DNA from: Perognathus longimembris pacificus
Lineage: Eukaryota > Chordata > Mammalia > Rodentia > Heteromyidae
Direction of reading: 5' to 3'
Assembly (NCBI RefSeq): GCF_023159225.1
Contig: NC_063176.1
Span: 6,584,963 to 6,648,962 of the forward strand
DNA length: 64,000 nt
Shown: positions 12,235-24,142 of the stretch, in pieces
How the letters are laid out: the number at the start of each line of letters is the position of its first letter
Numbering within the stretch: the stretch's first letter is position 1
Notes under the pieces: generated by a model
The model's input: only the letters and a program-made list of their open reading frames with translations
What the model was told of the DNA's origin: nothing
The model's database searches: none
Position numbers and translations under genes: made by a program

Positions 12235-12606
12235 CTTGGAATCCAAATCGTAATTTTACATAGCTTTTTCAAGAGAAATGACCCAGAAACAAAACAAACA
12301 TTGTTAGCATTGCTTAATATCAACAGAGGACAGCCTTAAAGGAACCTGGGAATCCCTTCAAAGCCTCGATATTTTTCTATTTAATAGTTAAAAGAAGAAA
12401 CCTCATAGCTCTAATTAAATTCTCTCAGGAATGCCTAAAAGTAAAACGTTAAAAAATATTGACTCTTTGGAAAATCCTTAGCTAGTGACACCTTCTACTA
12501 CTAAAGGAATGATTTTTAATAGGGCTCTTTGTATCTCAATTTATATTATCAATGTTTTATCTAATGTGTATTTCTATTACTTGCATACTTATTATGTGAG
12601 GCCTTC

Positions 12607-12698
12607 CTTTCTCTTCAGATTATGAGCACTATAAAAGCAGAAAACATACCTAGTTTGCTTGGTCTGTATTATGTACTACATTTGTTGGAATATTACAT
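12607..12698 (+). repeat. 92-base source segment duplicated at 15.5 kb
   Basis: Starts CTTTCTCTTCAG and ends TTGGAATATTACAT. A copy of about 90 % identity (8 substitutions, 1 indel by eye) lies at 15512-15604 in the same orientation, between two pieces of an L1. The sequence loosely resembles an L2/MIR-type end, but the two copies are far more alike than independent ancient repeats would be. Confidence 0.8.
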
Positions 12699-13660
12699 CT
12701 ATTCAGTGCATACTGCATGAATGTGTCAGATATATTGTTGCACTGAATAAGTCCCACATAAATGCTATATTTGTCTATAGGAACATAGCTTACCAAACAC
12801 AAACATATTTATTTCAAGTTTATGTGTTGTTGTTTTTGCCAATTGACACAAAATATAAGAAACTAACAAAAGTCAAATCATTAAATAAAGCCTCTATGAA
12901 TCCTAAACTACTGAGATGTATCACATTACTAAATAAAATTGAAAATTGACAGCATGGTACTAACAATAAATACCCAGTCAGGATGTAGGAAACAGCTTGT
13001 TGAAATGGTGATTTTCATGTACTTAAGTGTTTTTTATAGTCATGATTTTGCATAGACTCCTAAACTAGAAAGTATAGAGAATCCCTTAATCTCAAAAGCT
13101 GCTCTAAACCCCATCCAGATGCTTTGGTTACCAATCTTTGAGGCAAAGTGGTCTTACATAAAAGTACCTTGGAAATGGAGCAGTGAATATCAGGCTGATT
13201 TTCCCTCTAAAGAAGAAGAGCATGTACACAAAGGAGTTAAGAAAAAGGATGTCCTTCCAACAAACTCTCAAAGAATGATTCTTTATTGCTAGAGAATGTT
13301 TTGAGGCAACATTTATGGCAAGAAAATTTGAAGGGGAGAAACATATTAATCTTACCGCTTATTGCCACTGAGGTTACTGTTGTACATTTCTTGGTGTGAT
13401 CTGCCCTCAAGAAACTATACCTAGCAAGATAAAATATATCAGTAAAGAAATTAACACAATAAAGCAATGGATATTCATGTATGTAGGGTTCAGTACCAAC
13501 ATGTAGCCCAAAGTCATATGTTTTATATTTAATTTTAATCAATATTAAATAAGTTTAATTTTCAGCTCTTTGAACTCACTATCCATACTCTAAATGTCCA
13601 ATGGTTACATGAGGCTAGTGGCAACTCACAAATAGAATCTGTCTTTCATTGAAAAAGTTC
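12699..13660. other. Unique AT-rich DNA
   Basis: No repeat family recognised. The 101-codon minus frame at 13237-13542 and 96-codon plus frame at 12659-12949 show no domain, signal or codon-bias support. Confidence 0.5.
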
Positions 13661-13664
13661 ATTG

Positions 13665-13730
13665 GCTGGTAGTAATGTAAAGAACATATATTGGGTTCGA
13701 TTCCCTGGTCAGGGAACAACAAAAAAAAAA
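13665..13730 (+). mobile_element. Possible tRNA-derived SINE remnant
   Basis: GGCTGGTAGTAATG followed by GGGTTCGATTCCCTGG, a good B-box match, then an A run. The A-box half is poor and the copy is short. Confidence 0.35.
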
Positions 13731-15242
13731 AGAAGACATAGCATTCGGTGCTGCTTTATGGTGAAGATATCTTGGAGGAAGAATCAATTTTAAAAATCCA
13801 ACTTGGAGAGCTAAAGGAAAATATACAAAGAAAACAGTGGCAAGAATGGAAAATAATAGAAAGGGAAAAAACTATAAAAATATTGAAAAGATAAAAAATA
13901 TAGCTCCACCAAACCAGAATTACAGAAAATCCTTAAGGATGTGCTACACATTGAAAATCATCAAGATCACAATACAGACAGAGAAATGAACCTTACATAG
14001 AAAACCAGGTTATTAGAGCAAGAATTGGGAAGACACAGCCCTTAAAAAGATAGACATAATGAAAGGAACAAACAATCATCTCTCAATCATAACTCTCAAT
14101 ATTAGTTGACTTCTCAAATTAAATGACACAAACACATAAATTGGATCAAAAATCAAGATCCATCTTTCTGCTGCCTCCAAGAGACACATCTTGCCAGTGA
14201 AAGCAAATACTTTCTAAAAGTGAAAGGCTGGAATAAAATCTATCAAGCAAATGGCCCCCATAAACAGGCCAGAATTGCAATCCTAGTATCACATAAAATT
14301 GACTTCAAATTAAAATGGTAAGAAGAGACAAAGAAGGTTACTACATACTAATAGAAGGATCTCTCCTCCAGGACAATATAACCATCCTAAACATCTACAC
14401 ACCAAATACAGGAGCTCCCAACTTCATCAAACAAACACTACTGATTCTCAAAACACTCATAGATCCAAACACATTGTTGGAGACTTTAACACGCCACTGT
14501 CACCTCTGGACAGATCAACACACCAAAAACTGAGCAAAGAAACCTCAGAACTAAACAACTTCATAGACCAACTAGACCTAAATAACATCTACTGAGTATT
14601 CCATCCAGTAACACCAGAATATACATTCTTCTCAGCAACACATGGAACATTCTCCAAAATAGATCACATTTTAGGGCACAAAGCAAATCCAGAAATATTG
14701 AAATCATTCCCTGAATTCTCTCAGACCACAATGGAATAAAATTAGAGCTCAACTCAAAAAACCACCACAGAAAATCCTACAACTCATGGAGACTAAACAA
14801 CTCATTGCTGAACCACCAGTGGGTCATTGAAGACATCAGAACAGAAATTTAAATGTTTGTGGCATTAAACAAAGATGAACACACGAAGTACCAGCTCCTT
14901 TTGGACACAGCAAAGGCAGGAATCAGAGGAAAATTTATAGCTTTGAGTGCCTACATCAACAAACTGGAGAAATATCAATTCAACAGCTTAAGGAAGTACC
15001 GTAAGCTCCTTGAAAGAGAATAAGCCAATAGACGGAAGCAAATAATTAAAATTAAATCAGAATTAAATGACTTAGAGTCAAAAAATCGTAGAAAGAATCA
15101 ACAAAACAAAGAGTTGGTTCTCTGAAAAAATTAACAAGATAGACAGACCCCTAGCAAACCTGACCAAAAAATGAAGACAGCACACCCAAATTAACAAGAT
15201 CAGAGATGAAACAGAAAACAGTCCTGAATAAAATTAAGGCAG
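13731..15242 (+). mobile_element. Degraded L1: inter-ORF region and ORF2 endonuclease
   Basis: From about 14060 the conceptual translation, across stops and frameshifts, follows the L1 ORF2 endonuclease: LNIYTPNTGAPNFIKQTL, GDFNTPLSP-like (around 14478-14505), FFSATHGTFSKIDHILGHK near 14625-14685, then the linker to the RT domain with DTAKAGIRGKFIAL around 14908-14945 and [12 protein letters not shown] around 15130-15155. Upstream sequence (13731-14060) looks like the end of ORF1 and the inter-ORF spacer. Internal stops (for example at 14594-14596) make it dead. It ends abruptly at 15242, where an inverted L1 piece starts, with a shared GCAGAA at the junction. The RT domain is missing. It could be an older element hit by a second L1, or part of one rearranged insertion. 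Confidence 0.8.
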
Positions 15243-15511
15243 AAGCTCTGTAGTTTGATGTAATCCTGTTTGTCCAACCTTTCTTTGATTTTTTTGTGTT
15301 TCTGGGCCTTTATCACAAAAGTTTTGTCCTGTGCCAAAGAGCGCAAGTTTTTCTCCTAATTCCTTCTTATAGTGTTTCCAAGGTATCTGATTTTACCTCG
15401 AGATCTTTGATCCATTTGGAATTGACTTTGGTGCATGGTGATATATAAGGATCTAGTTTTAGTTTGTTACAGGTGTTGAACCAGTTTTGCCAGCACCATT
15501 TGTTGAAGAGG
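15239..15511 (-). mobile_element. Inverted L1 ORF2 segment
   Basis: On the minus strand this encodes the stretch from [13 protein letters not shown] to IKLQSF of ORF2, matching the minus-strand L1 at 42411-42685. The direct L1 that follows at 15605 resumes close to where this piece stops (INRKPTDWKKIF), so the two are contiguous in L1 coordinates but opposite in orientation, as expected from twin-primed reverse transcription. Confidence 0.85.
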
Positions 15512-15604
15512 CTTTCTCTTCAAGTTATAAGCTCTATAAAAAGCAGAAAACAGATCTAGTTTGCTTGGTCTATATTATGTACTACATTTGTTGGAGTATT
15601 ACAT
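15512..15604 (+). repeat. Filler DNA copied from 12607-12698
   Basis: It matches the upstream segment at about 90 % identity from CTTTCTCTTCA to TATTACAT and sits exactly between the inverted and direct L1 parts. It is not L1 sequence. The CTTTCT at its left edge resembles the reversed L1 sequence there, so microhomology may have guided the join. Confidence 0.8.
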
Positions 15605-16872
15605 AGCTTGCAAGATAAATAGAAAGCCCACAGATTGGAAGAAGATTTTTACTGGCCATACAACAATGGCCTCCATATCTAAAATATGCATAGAACTCAA
15701 AAAAATAAATTCCTCCAAAACAAATGCTCAAGGAATCAATGGCCCCCTCAACAAATGGGCTAAAGGCCTAAAAAGAGACTTCTCTGATGAGGAAATGAGA
15801 ATGGCCAAGAGACACGTGAAGAAGTGCTCTACATCACTGGCCATAAAAGAAATGCAAGTCAAAACAACACTGAGATTCCACTTCACCCCAGTAAGAATGT
15901 CCATTATAAGGAAAACTAACAACAACAAATGCTGGAGGGGATGTGGCCAAAAAGGAACCCTACCATATTGTTGGTGGGAATGTAAACTGTTCATCCACTC
16001 TGGAAAGCAGTATGGAGATTCCACAGAAGGCTAAGCATAGAGCTCCCCTACGACCCAGCAGCCCCACTTTTGGGCATCTACCCAAAAGACCATAAACAAG
16101 AACACACTAAAGCCACCAGCACAACAATGTTCATCACAGCACAATTTGTCATTGCTAAAATATGGAACCAACCCAGATGCCCCTCAGCTGATAAGTGGGT
16201 CAAGAAAATGTGGTAAATATACAAAATGGAATTCTATGCCTCTATCAGAAAGAATGACATTGCCCCATTCATAAGGAACTGGAAAGACTTGGAATAAATC
16301 ATACTAAGTGAAGTAATCCAGACCCAAAGAAACATGGACTGTATGGTTTCCCTCAAAGGGAATAATTAGTACATGTCTAGGATCATAAGAGCCCAATAGC
16401 TATGCCTGTATGAACACATAAAATTATGCTAAGAGAATTGAACTCCAAGTTATGGAATTGAGTGGTATAACATTGTTGTAGTTATTTTCACATTGCAATG
16501 TGAAACTGTACCTTTTTTTTCCCTTTTGTATTCCCTTCCCATGGTTTTACCTCTGCTATCACTATAACTGATCTTAGTACCCTGGATACTGAATATACGT
16601 GTATTGGAAGTAGGGAAGGGAAAGGGAATACCAAAATCGAGAGACAAAGGATAAAAAGACACAAACCATTGCAACTTACAAAAACCATTTGGTTTAAACC
16701 AACTGTACAATTTAAGGTGGGGAGAGGGATATTGGGAAGGGAGAGACGGGGGAAAAATGAGGGAGGAGGTAACAAGTTGGGGTAAGAAATGTACTTGTCT
16801 TACATATGAAACTGTAACCCCTCTATATTTCACTTTTACAATAAAGAAGAAAAAATAGCAAAAAAAAAAAAA
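15605..16872 (+). mobile_element. L1 ORF2 C-terminus and 3'UTR
   Basis: The open part of the frame (to 16034) encodes [46 protein letters not shown] and a zinc-knuckle region CWRGCGQKGTLPYCWWEC in which the expected His of the CCHC set is Tyr. Further C-terminal sequence continues in other frames (GIYPKDHK-like, NQPRCPSAD). The 3'UTR follows, with a G-rich purine tract near 16716-16770, the 'acttttacaataaag' end and poly(A) at about 16857-16872. No clean target-site duplication was found, in keeping with a rearranged insertion. Confidence 0.9.
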
Positions 16873-18000
16873 TATTGAGGAGGTAGTGGTAATGCCATAT
16901 GTGGATGGATTAACAGTTAGGAAAAGATGGGGTATGATCAAGATTTCTAGTTTGGGAACTTTCTTAATAGTAATTAGAATATTAGAGATTATCTTGTGGA
17001 TAGATGAGCTCCCTTTGACCTAGGGGAGTTCTTGTCAAAAGAACAAAAACAAAAAAAAAAACAAAACAAAAAAAAAAAAGAACAAAAACAAGCCTCCCTC
17101 TCCCCTAAAGAACTGTATAACTCAGCTCTTGTTCTGGGCTTTTCACGACATACATGTCCACATAAAGAAATGTCAGCAAAGTGTGGTTATAATCTATATC
17201 TCAAGAAGGAATACTTTTCTCAAAATGAGAAATGCTATTTTTATTTGACAAAAACTCTGACTCAAAAGGGCATAGACACAGTCAACATTATCAAATAAAA
17301 TATGTAAAGTTGAGTCTAGAGGTTTAAAACTCGATTACTAACTGAAATGATTTTTCTCATATGTTGGTTTGTTTGTCTGCTATGTACACCTAATATTAAA
17401 GAGATAAAACCTGAAAGTTTCCCAATATATCAGGGGGAAAAAAAACAAGCAAAATTATTCCTCAAGAGGCAGGACACAGGAAGATTTAACATTTCCACTT
17501 CTTGAAAAGCAGAAAAGAGTTTCCAGCTATGAAGTGATTCTTTTACTCTAGCTTCTAAAAGTCATCTCAAAGTTAGCGGCGTTTCATTCATGACTATACA
17601 ATTCACAAAATCACATTACTAGAAATTCTTGTCAAACCACTGGAGAGTGATTGAAGCACATCAGCAGAGACACGCTGTAGGTAGTAATTTTTCATAGCTG
17701 TTTCCTGAAATCAGGGCCTAATGCAAAGACATGAGTTCATGCGGGCTACAGGATACACTGCTAGAGTAAGAGAACTGAAAAGGACTATAGTTTGTGCTAC
17801 AAAAACCAAGAGCTCCATTTGCACTAGGATCTCAGAATTGTTGAGTATATTTTCCAGAAACTAAACACTAGAAGTGAAGGGCAGCATTTATCTAATAATT
17901 TATGCATTTGTTCAAAATTGACCTTCCTGCTTTTAATACCTACAAATTTCCACCCCATACGTGCACAACCTTTATTGGTAGTCAAGCCTTGGTAGTGAAC
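16873..18000. other. Unique AT-rich DNA
   Basis: Contains A-rich runs at 17040-17090; otherwise no repeat or gene recognised. Confidence 0.5.
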
Positions 18001-18010
18001 CAGAAATCTT

Positions 18011-18226
18011 TTTTTTTTTTTTTTTTTTTTTTTTGCCAGTTCTGGGGCTTGGACTCAGGGCCTGAGCATTGTCCCTGGCTTCTTTTTGCTCAAGGCTAGC
18101 ACTCTGCCACTTGAGCCACAGCGCCACTTCTGGCCATTTTTTGTATATGCGTTGCTGGGGAATTGAACCCAGGGCCTCATGTATACGAGGCAAGCACTCT
18201 TGCCACTAGGCCATATCTCCAGCCCG
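18011..18226 (-). mobile_element. ID-ID dimeric SINE with target-site duplication
   Basis: A T run of about 22, then TTGGACTCAGGGCCTGAGCA, CTCAAGGCTAGCACTCTGCC, GAATTGAACCCAGGGCCTCA, ending CTCCAGCCCG. Perfect flanking repeats CAGAAATCTT at 18001-18010 and 18227-18236. A young copy. Confidence 0.93.
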
Positions 18227-18513
18227 CAGAAATCTTGAAATCTGGAACAGAGAGTCAAAATGTTTGCTTTCACTGAAATCAGAACTTCCCTACATGACTC
18301 TACATACAATCAAAACTAAGTGAAAGAATTCGGAGCCAAGATTTTACAAATGTCTCCTCTTTACAACTTTTGTACTATTCAAATTTATCCAGTGTATGTA
18401 TTAAGGACATCCTTCATGTCAGATATCACAGGAAGACTTAGGCTGTCTTAGAAAATCCAGAACCAGGCGTGGCAAGTAGATGCTATCTTGAAATTCTTGA
18501 CGACTTTGTATTT

Positions 18514-18514
<1 letters not shown>

Positions 18515-18546
<32 letters not shown>

Positions 18547-18552
18547 CGTGTG
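18515..18552. repeat. (GT)n microsatellite
   Basis: About 18 GT units with one GC interruption. Confidence 0.93.
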
Positions 18553-19599
18553 CTGTAGTTTGTGCTTGCTCACCTGGCTTGGTTGGTGGGCAATCTCCCA
18601 CTCAAGTCACTGAGCAATGACTCAGGTCATTGAGCACTATCTGGGGGTGATTATTTTGAAAAGAATTTCACTTTGGGGGGCAGGGCTAACTTTGGACTGT
18701 GATCCTCCATATGAAAGCCCACTATGGGGTGTATTTCATTAAGTGACAGCTGATAGGACAATGAGGCATGTTTGAGTTGGGCTGCCAAAGGAGAGGGTAG
18801 CACTGGGAACGGTGGCTGTAGCAACTCCATCTTCCCACCTCCTCTGGGAAGGACTGTAGGCTGCCCGCTCACTGTGTACTAGAAACTCAGGTTCCCTGTT
18901 CCCTCTACCCAGATTGCTCCTCAGACTATTCTTCTCATTTCTGTATCACTGCAGAGCCTGAGTCGGGTCAATGGAGGAGGCTGGCGTAGTGGTTCACCCT
19001 GATTTGCCCAATCCAGCAGTGGGACACAGACATGGACAGGGCTGAGGTGTTGCAAGCCTCGTGTGTCTTAGAGCGCAGAGTGGAAGTGGCAGGCTCAAAG
19101 GATCATGGCAGGCAACTATTCAGGGTTGACTCTTACCCCTCCAACCCACAGGCCTGAGTACTTCCTTTGAGGCTGTAATCAGAGTAGGCAAACCCATATT
19201 TCACATAAGTAGAAGAACAGAAGTATCTAATAGAATAAATTTATTGCCCAAATGACATATCTGGTATCCAATGCTCACTGATACAGAAGTTCAATCAGCC
19301 TTATAAATGCTTGTGGAGGGTCTAGCTCGTTGGTGTCACCCCATCACCAAGTGGTTCCAGTTGTGAATTATTGACTCCTCTGGCCCACTGCTGGGTTTTG
19401 CTGATCTTTCAGCTGGCAAGAGATCTATCCATACCTGTGCTGAGTTAAGGGAGCAACTTTAGCTAGGAAGGTCTACCTTTGTCATGGAATATCCTGGAAC
19501 GATATCCCTTTGTCAGGAGACGCACAGTGTCAAATATCAAATTACAAACAGCCTTAGCAGTCAAGAGTAAGAGACTGCAAGAAATAAAAAAAAAAAAAA
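18553..19599. other. Unclassified, less AT-rich DNA
   Basis: Base composition is clearly less AT-rich than the surroundings, with many CCTCC and CAGTGG words. No SINE, L1 or LTR end is recognised. The 73-codon minus frame at 18651-18872 has no recognisable features. An old LTR or a remnant of gene sequence cannot be excluded. Confidence 0.4.
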
Positions 19600-20130
19600 A
19601 AGCATACCTTTTGTAACATTTTCTAGGAGCCTCCCATTTTCATTGGGGAGTGGAGCACCCAATCACATAATCATCTTGGTTACAATAATCAGTCAGAGAC
19701 TCCTCTCATCATAAGGGATATAATAAAAGATAGAATGCACAAGATTAAAAACGGGCTGCTGCCACGGCACCTACGCTGTAAACACTTTTCATCTTCACCC
19801 TCCTCTGCCACCCATTCGAGTTTCCCTTTGCAGTTCAGCCAGCATTGCAGTCAATGCAATTTTCCTGTTTGATTGAAGACCTGCTGCACCTCTGATTGTT
19901 CTGACCCTGGGCCACCCTGCAACCTCTCCAAGGTTCAAGCACATTTCCCTTTGTCTGCGCCATGCAAGAGCAAGCCGCACTTCCACTCGTGATCACAGTC
20001 AATTAGTCCTGCCAGTGTAATCATTTATTTGTCTGTTGGTTCAGTAGTCAAAACAGAGGCTCATTAGAGAAAGCGTTTTTTTCTTTCCACTTTAAACCAG
20101 TACATTTAACACAGCAATGCCTACCATGCA
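19600..20130. promoter_or_regulatory. Candidate conserved non-coding element
   Basis: About 500 bases free of repeats, with dense homeodomain-type cores (CAATTAG near 20002, AATCATTTA near 20018, GATTACAATAATC-like near 19680) and paired TCAATGCAATTTTCC / CCTGTTTGATTG words. Balanced composition and lack of repeats fit a developmental enhancer. Conservation cannot be assessed here. Confidence 0.25.
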
Positions 20131-21890
20131 AAAACAGAAGATGAAAAGCAATCACAAAATGGACACTCTATCAGCTTTTTAGATCTGTCATTAAAAAAAA
20201 AAATCTTTTTTTTCTGACTGAGATGTTAAAATTCCTCTCAAGCTTCTGAAGGAGAGACACAGGGATCAAGCTCTGTAAATTGTTCCTTTTAAGAGGGACG
20301 GGAAATTCATGGTTCGTAGATGATTGTCCCTTCCTCTCTCTGCCTTCACATGGAAACCTCTGCATTCTAATGTCTTTCCATAGGATTGCATATTGGGTTG
20401 AGGCTCATCCTAACTATTTCATTATAACTTCACCTCTTGAAAGACCTTTCCTCCAAATATATTCACATACTGAGGTTTGGGGTATTTGTATATAAAAGGG
20501 GGAAAGATAGCAACAACTGAACCCATCATAGTCACTTAGTCTGATGCTAAACCGTTTCTAATCATTGCAAATCAACACAGTAAGATAAATAATTGGTGAC
20601 ACAAATCTTCAGTTGTTCTTGACTCTCCGCTAGGCTTAAGGTTTTAGCCCTCTGTGGCAGACAAATGTAAAATAAAACACTTCAATACTGAAAAAAAGAA
20701 AGTAAGTCAAAAGAGATATGTAAGTGCACAGCAGTTGGTAACATGAGAGACAGCACCTTTTCTACAGCAAATTGATCTAGGCCCACTGAACGTCGCTGGG
20801 GGTTGTTCCAAATGGACTTTAGTTTGTATGATGGATTGCTGATGTACTCATAGTCACCATTGCTTAGCCCTGGAAATAACTAGAAGCTTTCTTGAGTCAC
20901 AGGGATACTTATCATCAGTTCCTAATAAAGTCCCCAAATTTCAACAATCACCAAATTAATGCTAGAACTACGTTGCCCTGTATTTCCACTTTGCGTATAC
21001 CTTATTCAAAACAGACTCAGATGAAAATCATATTAACAGTGATTCTGCAGTATAACACTTAACACCAGTAATGAGAGTCACTTCGCATTTTGGTGATCAA
21101 AGATTGAAATGATGACACAGGTCAGGTAACTGTAAGTACTTACTAATAAAGAGAAGGTATTTATGCAAAGCTTCCATGAAGCGTAAAGATTTTGTACAGA
21201 ACAGCAGAAATAGAGTGCAAAAAAGAGGCCCAGCAACCTTCTGGGACAGTTTCCCAGTGTCTCCTCCATCTCACAGCCTCAGCTGAATCATGACCTTCCA
21301 AGAAATTAGAAATTAGACTGGTGTTCTAGTCAGTTGACAAAAGATTTCACGGAGTACGAGATGTAACCTACGCATCCCAAAACAACACAAAAAAGGAGGT
21401 GGTGGATTGTGCCCCCAGTTTCAAACAATATAAATTACTAGCCAGCCTATCTCACAATTGTCTTGCCCTTGAATCAGTAACAGACTTCCACAACTCCTCA
21501 TAGATATGAAGCCATTTCTATAAGGCAGGATGTGGAAATTAAACAAAGTAGAGGAATATCATACTACATTGAAGTTGTAATGAGTGAGAATTACATGCAA
21601 TGCCTTCCATGAATATTTAGTTGAGGCCTGAGAGATCTTGGACAATCATTTTCAAGTTTCCATTCTAATGGTGTTGGACATCTCTTGAAGATGAGTCCCT
21701 TTTGTTCAAAGACCTACAACTTGGGATTTGATATGGCTTTGGAGATGTTTCTATTATAAAAATATATTATCATTTCACAACTTATTTACATTGCCACCAA
21801 TGCAACTTCAATCAAGTAAATAAATCATATGCAAAACAAAGTTATTTAATACTTAATATCCATTGCAAAGAGCATCCCTAATCTGTAATT
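20131..21890. other. Unique AT-rich DNA
   Basis: No repeat family or convincing coding frame recognised. Confidence 0.5.
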
Positions 21891-21905
21891 AAAAAATCAG
21901 AACAC

Positions 21906-22111
21906 GGGGCTGGGGATATGGCCTAGTAGCAAGAGTGCTTGCCTCGTATACATGAGGCCCTGGGTTCGATTCCCCAGCACCACATATACAGAAAATGGCC
22001 AGAAGTGGCGCTGTGGCTCAAGTGGCAGAGTGCTAGCCTTGAGCAAGAAGAAGCCAGGGACAGTGCTCAGGCCCTGAGTCCAAGGCCCAGGACTGGCAAA
22101 AAAAAAAAAAA
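21906..22111 (+). mobile_element. ID-ID dimeric SINE, tandem copy 1
   Basis: Near-consensus dimer: GGGGCTGGGGATATGGCCTA, CTGGGTTCGATTCCCCAGC (B box), right unit GGCGCTGTGGCTCAAGTGG, end CCCAGGACTGGC plus a long A run. It is bracketed by 'aaaaaatcagaacac' at 21891-21905 and 22112-22126. The left unit has CTCGTATACATGAGGCCCTG, which differs from copy 2. Confidence 0.95.
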
Positions 22112-22126
22112 AAAAAATCAGAACAC

Positions 22127-22325
22127 GGGGCTGGGGATATGGCCTAGTGGCAAGAGTGTTTGCCTCCTACACATACATGAAGCTCTTGGTTCGATTCCCC
22201 AGCATCACATACATGGAAAACGGCCAGAAGGGGCGCTGTGGCTCAGGTGGCAGAGTGCTAGCCTTGAGCGGGAAGAAGCCAGGGACAGTGCTCAGGCCCT
22301 GAGTCCAAGGCCCAGGACTGGCCAA
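22127..22325 (+). mobile_element. ID-ID dimeric SINE, tandem copy 2 (other subfamily)
   Basis: Dimer with the variant left unit ACATGAAGCTCTTGGTTCG and right unit GGCTCAGGTGGCAG ... TTGAGCGGGAAGAAG. These variants are shared with the SINE at 43023, not with copy 1. It is flanked by the target sequence at 22112-22126 and a third copy (aaaaaatcagaacgc) near 22326-22340. Confidence 0.95.
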
Positions 22326-22340
22326 AAAAAATCAGAACGC

Positions 22341-24126
22341 ATTGAAAAAATTTGAAGAATAGAAAAATTCAATTTTTTTTAGTAAGGTTTATTATCTTTT
22401 TTTTTTCCTCAAATTTTTTTTATCAGAAAAATTCAATTTTTTAAAGTAAATCTGTAAATCTTCATGCTTTCCCTCATGCAAAGAATCATGGTCTAACTAC
22501 AGGTGAACTAAAAGCCTTGTATAAAATTATATTCGGCCTTTGGATGTAAAGTGTAGATAAAACAGAAATGAATTTTATTTTTAGACTTGGATTTTAGACT
22601 GTGTGTGTTTGTGTGTACATGAAAATACTACACACAGACACACACACATGCACACACACCACATATACATAATTGTGAACTCCAAAAATCCAAAACATTT
22701 CTCTTGATGGTATTTAAGACTCTTCTAAGTATAGAATAAAATGAATATCAATATAAAGTGCTAGTGCATATTTGCTCTCAGAAATGCAGTCAGTCCATCA
22801 AGCTGTACCTGAAACCAGAGCGCAGCATGGAAATCATCTAACAGTCCAATCAGTTCTTGATATTTGTTTAGCCTCCAGCTGCATCCTCTACGTAAGCAAT
22901 TATTAGTGCTTCACTGAAAAACAAAGTGACAAGGAACATGTTCATCACTCTATTTTCTTAATGTTTTTATATATAAGAATTCTCCTTTGATGTAGACTGG
23001 ATCCAAAATGGCTCAATCACTACTGGGTTATTTTATCATTACTAAAATTTAAGCAATGCATACTACCCTGTTTCAATGGTGTACATTCAGCCTTAGCTAA
23101 GACACTTAACTTCTAAAATCATGTGTTAATTTTTTAAAAAATCATTGGCTTACAGAAATGATGATTGGACTCCTTGTAAAGAAAACTAAAAAGAAGCAAA
23201 TAAAAATTAGAATTATTCATCAAACAAAATAACCAAAAAACTTTGCAGTATAGTAAACAGAAACAAATGCTCACATGAAATTAAAGTCAGACATTTGTAG
23301 GACTACAATGGATCTGTAACATTAAATTAACAGAGTGAACATTTGATGAGTAGTATAAAAAGTGAGAATAATGCAATTGATATTAACACTTGCATATAAA
23401 ATAAGAATCACATAATGTAATAATTAAAAATGTTATAAAAGTACTTTCTTCTGTGAAATTATTACTTCAACTTTGTAATATACATGGCAGCTTAGAATAC
23501 TCTGTGAATATAATATATATTCCTACATATGTTTACCTGCCTTACACATTTGCATGACTTACTAAGTGTAAGGATAAGATAGTGTATATTTATACAGGTA
23601 AGTTTAAAGTCTGTGTTTTTTAAAGATAAAAAGAAAACATCATGTAAGCATACAAAGTAATCATGCAATAGACAATATAGATTGCCAAAACTTAAAACTG
23701 TTGAAACTGGTTCAAAAGAGACCAAAGAGAACACATGCGAATTCTTCATGTCTAGATAGTTCTATTCTCTGTAAATAGATAATCATAAAAGTTGAAATTA
23801 ATTTGCTGCTATATGCAAAGTCAATCAATATGAACTAGAAAACAAACTATAAAGTTTAAATTATATTTTTCACCTGGTTGGTTGGGATGACAGAAAATAA
23901 TTGCATCTCTATCAGAGAAAGTTAATGTCACTCTGAACAGAAAAATTTACATTACCAAATATGCATCCCCTTCCACAGTTGATTTTCATCCGCATACAGA
24001 TATGAAATAAACTAGTAAAAGACAATGCGAGGTCTTCCCCTCTATCAACCAGTTAATCCAAATGGGCAAAGACATCCAGTAACAATTTACTGGTGGCTTC
24101 AAAGTGTTACACATTTTCTTTTCATT
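22341..24126. other. Unique AT-rich DNA
   Basis: Imperfect GT/CA runs at 22596-22662. A more balanced patch at 22780-22930 might be conserved. No gene or SINE recognised. Confidence 0.5.
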
Positions 24127-24142
24127 AAGAAAAGTGTATATA

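Noticed and set aside
13237..13542. 101-codon minus frame in unique DNA
   Set aside because: No signal, domain, splice sites or codon bias; a frame of this length is expected by chance across 64 kb in six frames.
16450..16941. Minus frame of 163 codons
   Set aside because: It is antisense to the L1 3'UTR and its purine tract.
21906..22200. tRNA genes suggested by A and B boxes
   Set aside because: The boxes belong to ID SINEs, which are tRNA-derived; no cloverleaf with a complete acceptor stem is present.
21939..22355. 138-codon frame with an internal repeat
   Set aside because: The repeat is simply the two tandem ID SINEs read through; similar peptide strings occur at every ID-ID copy.
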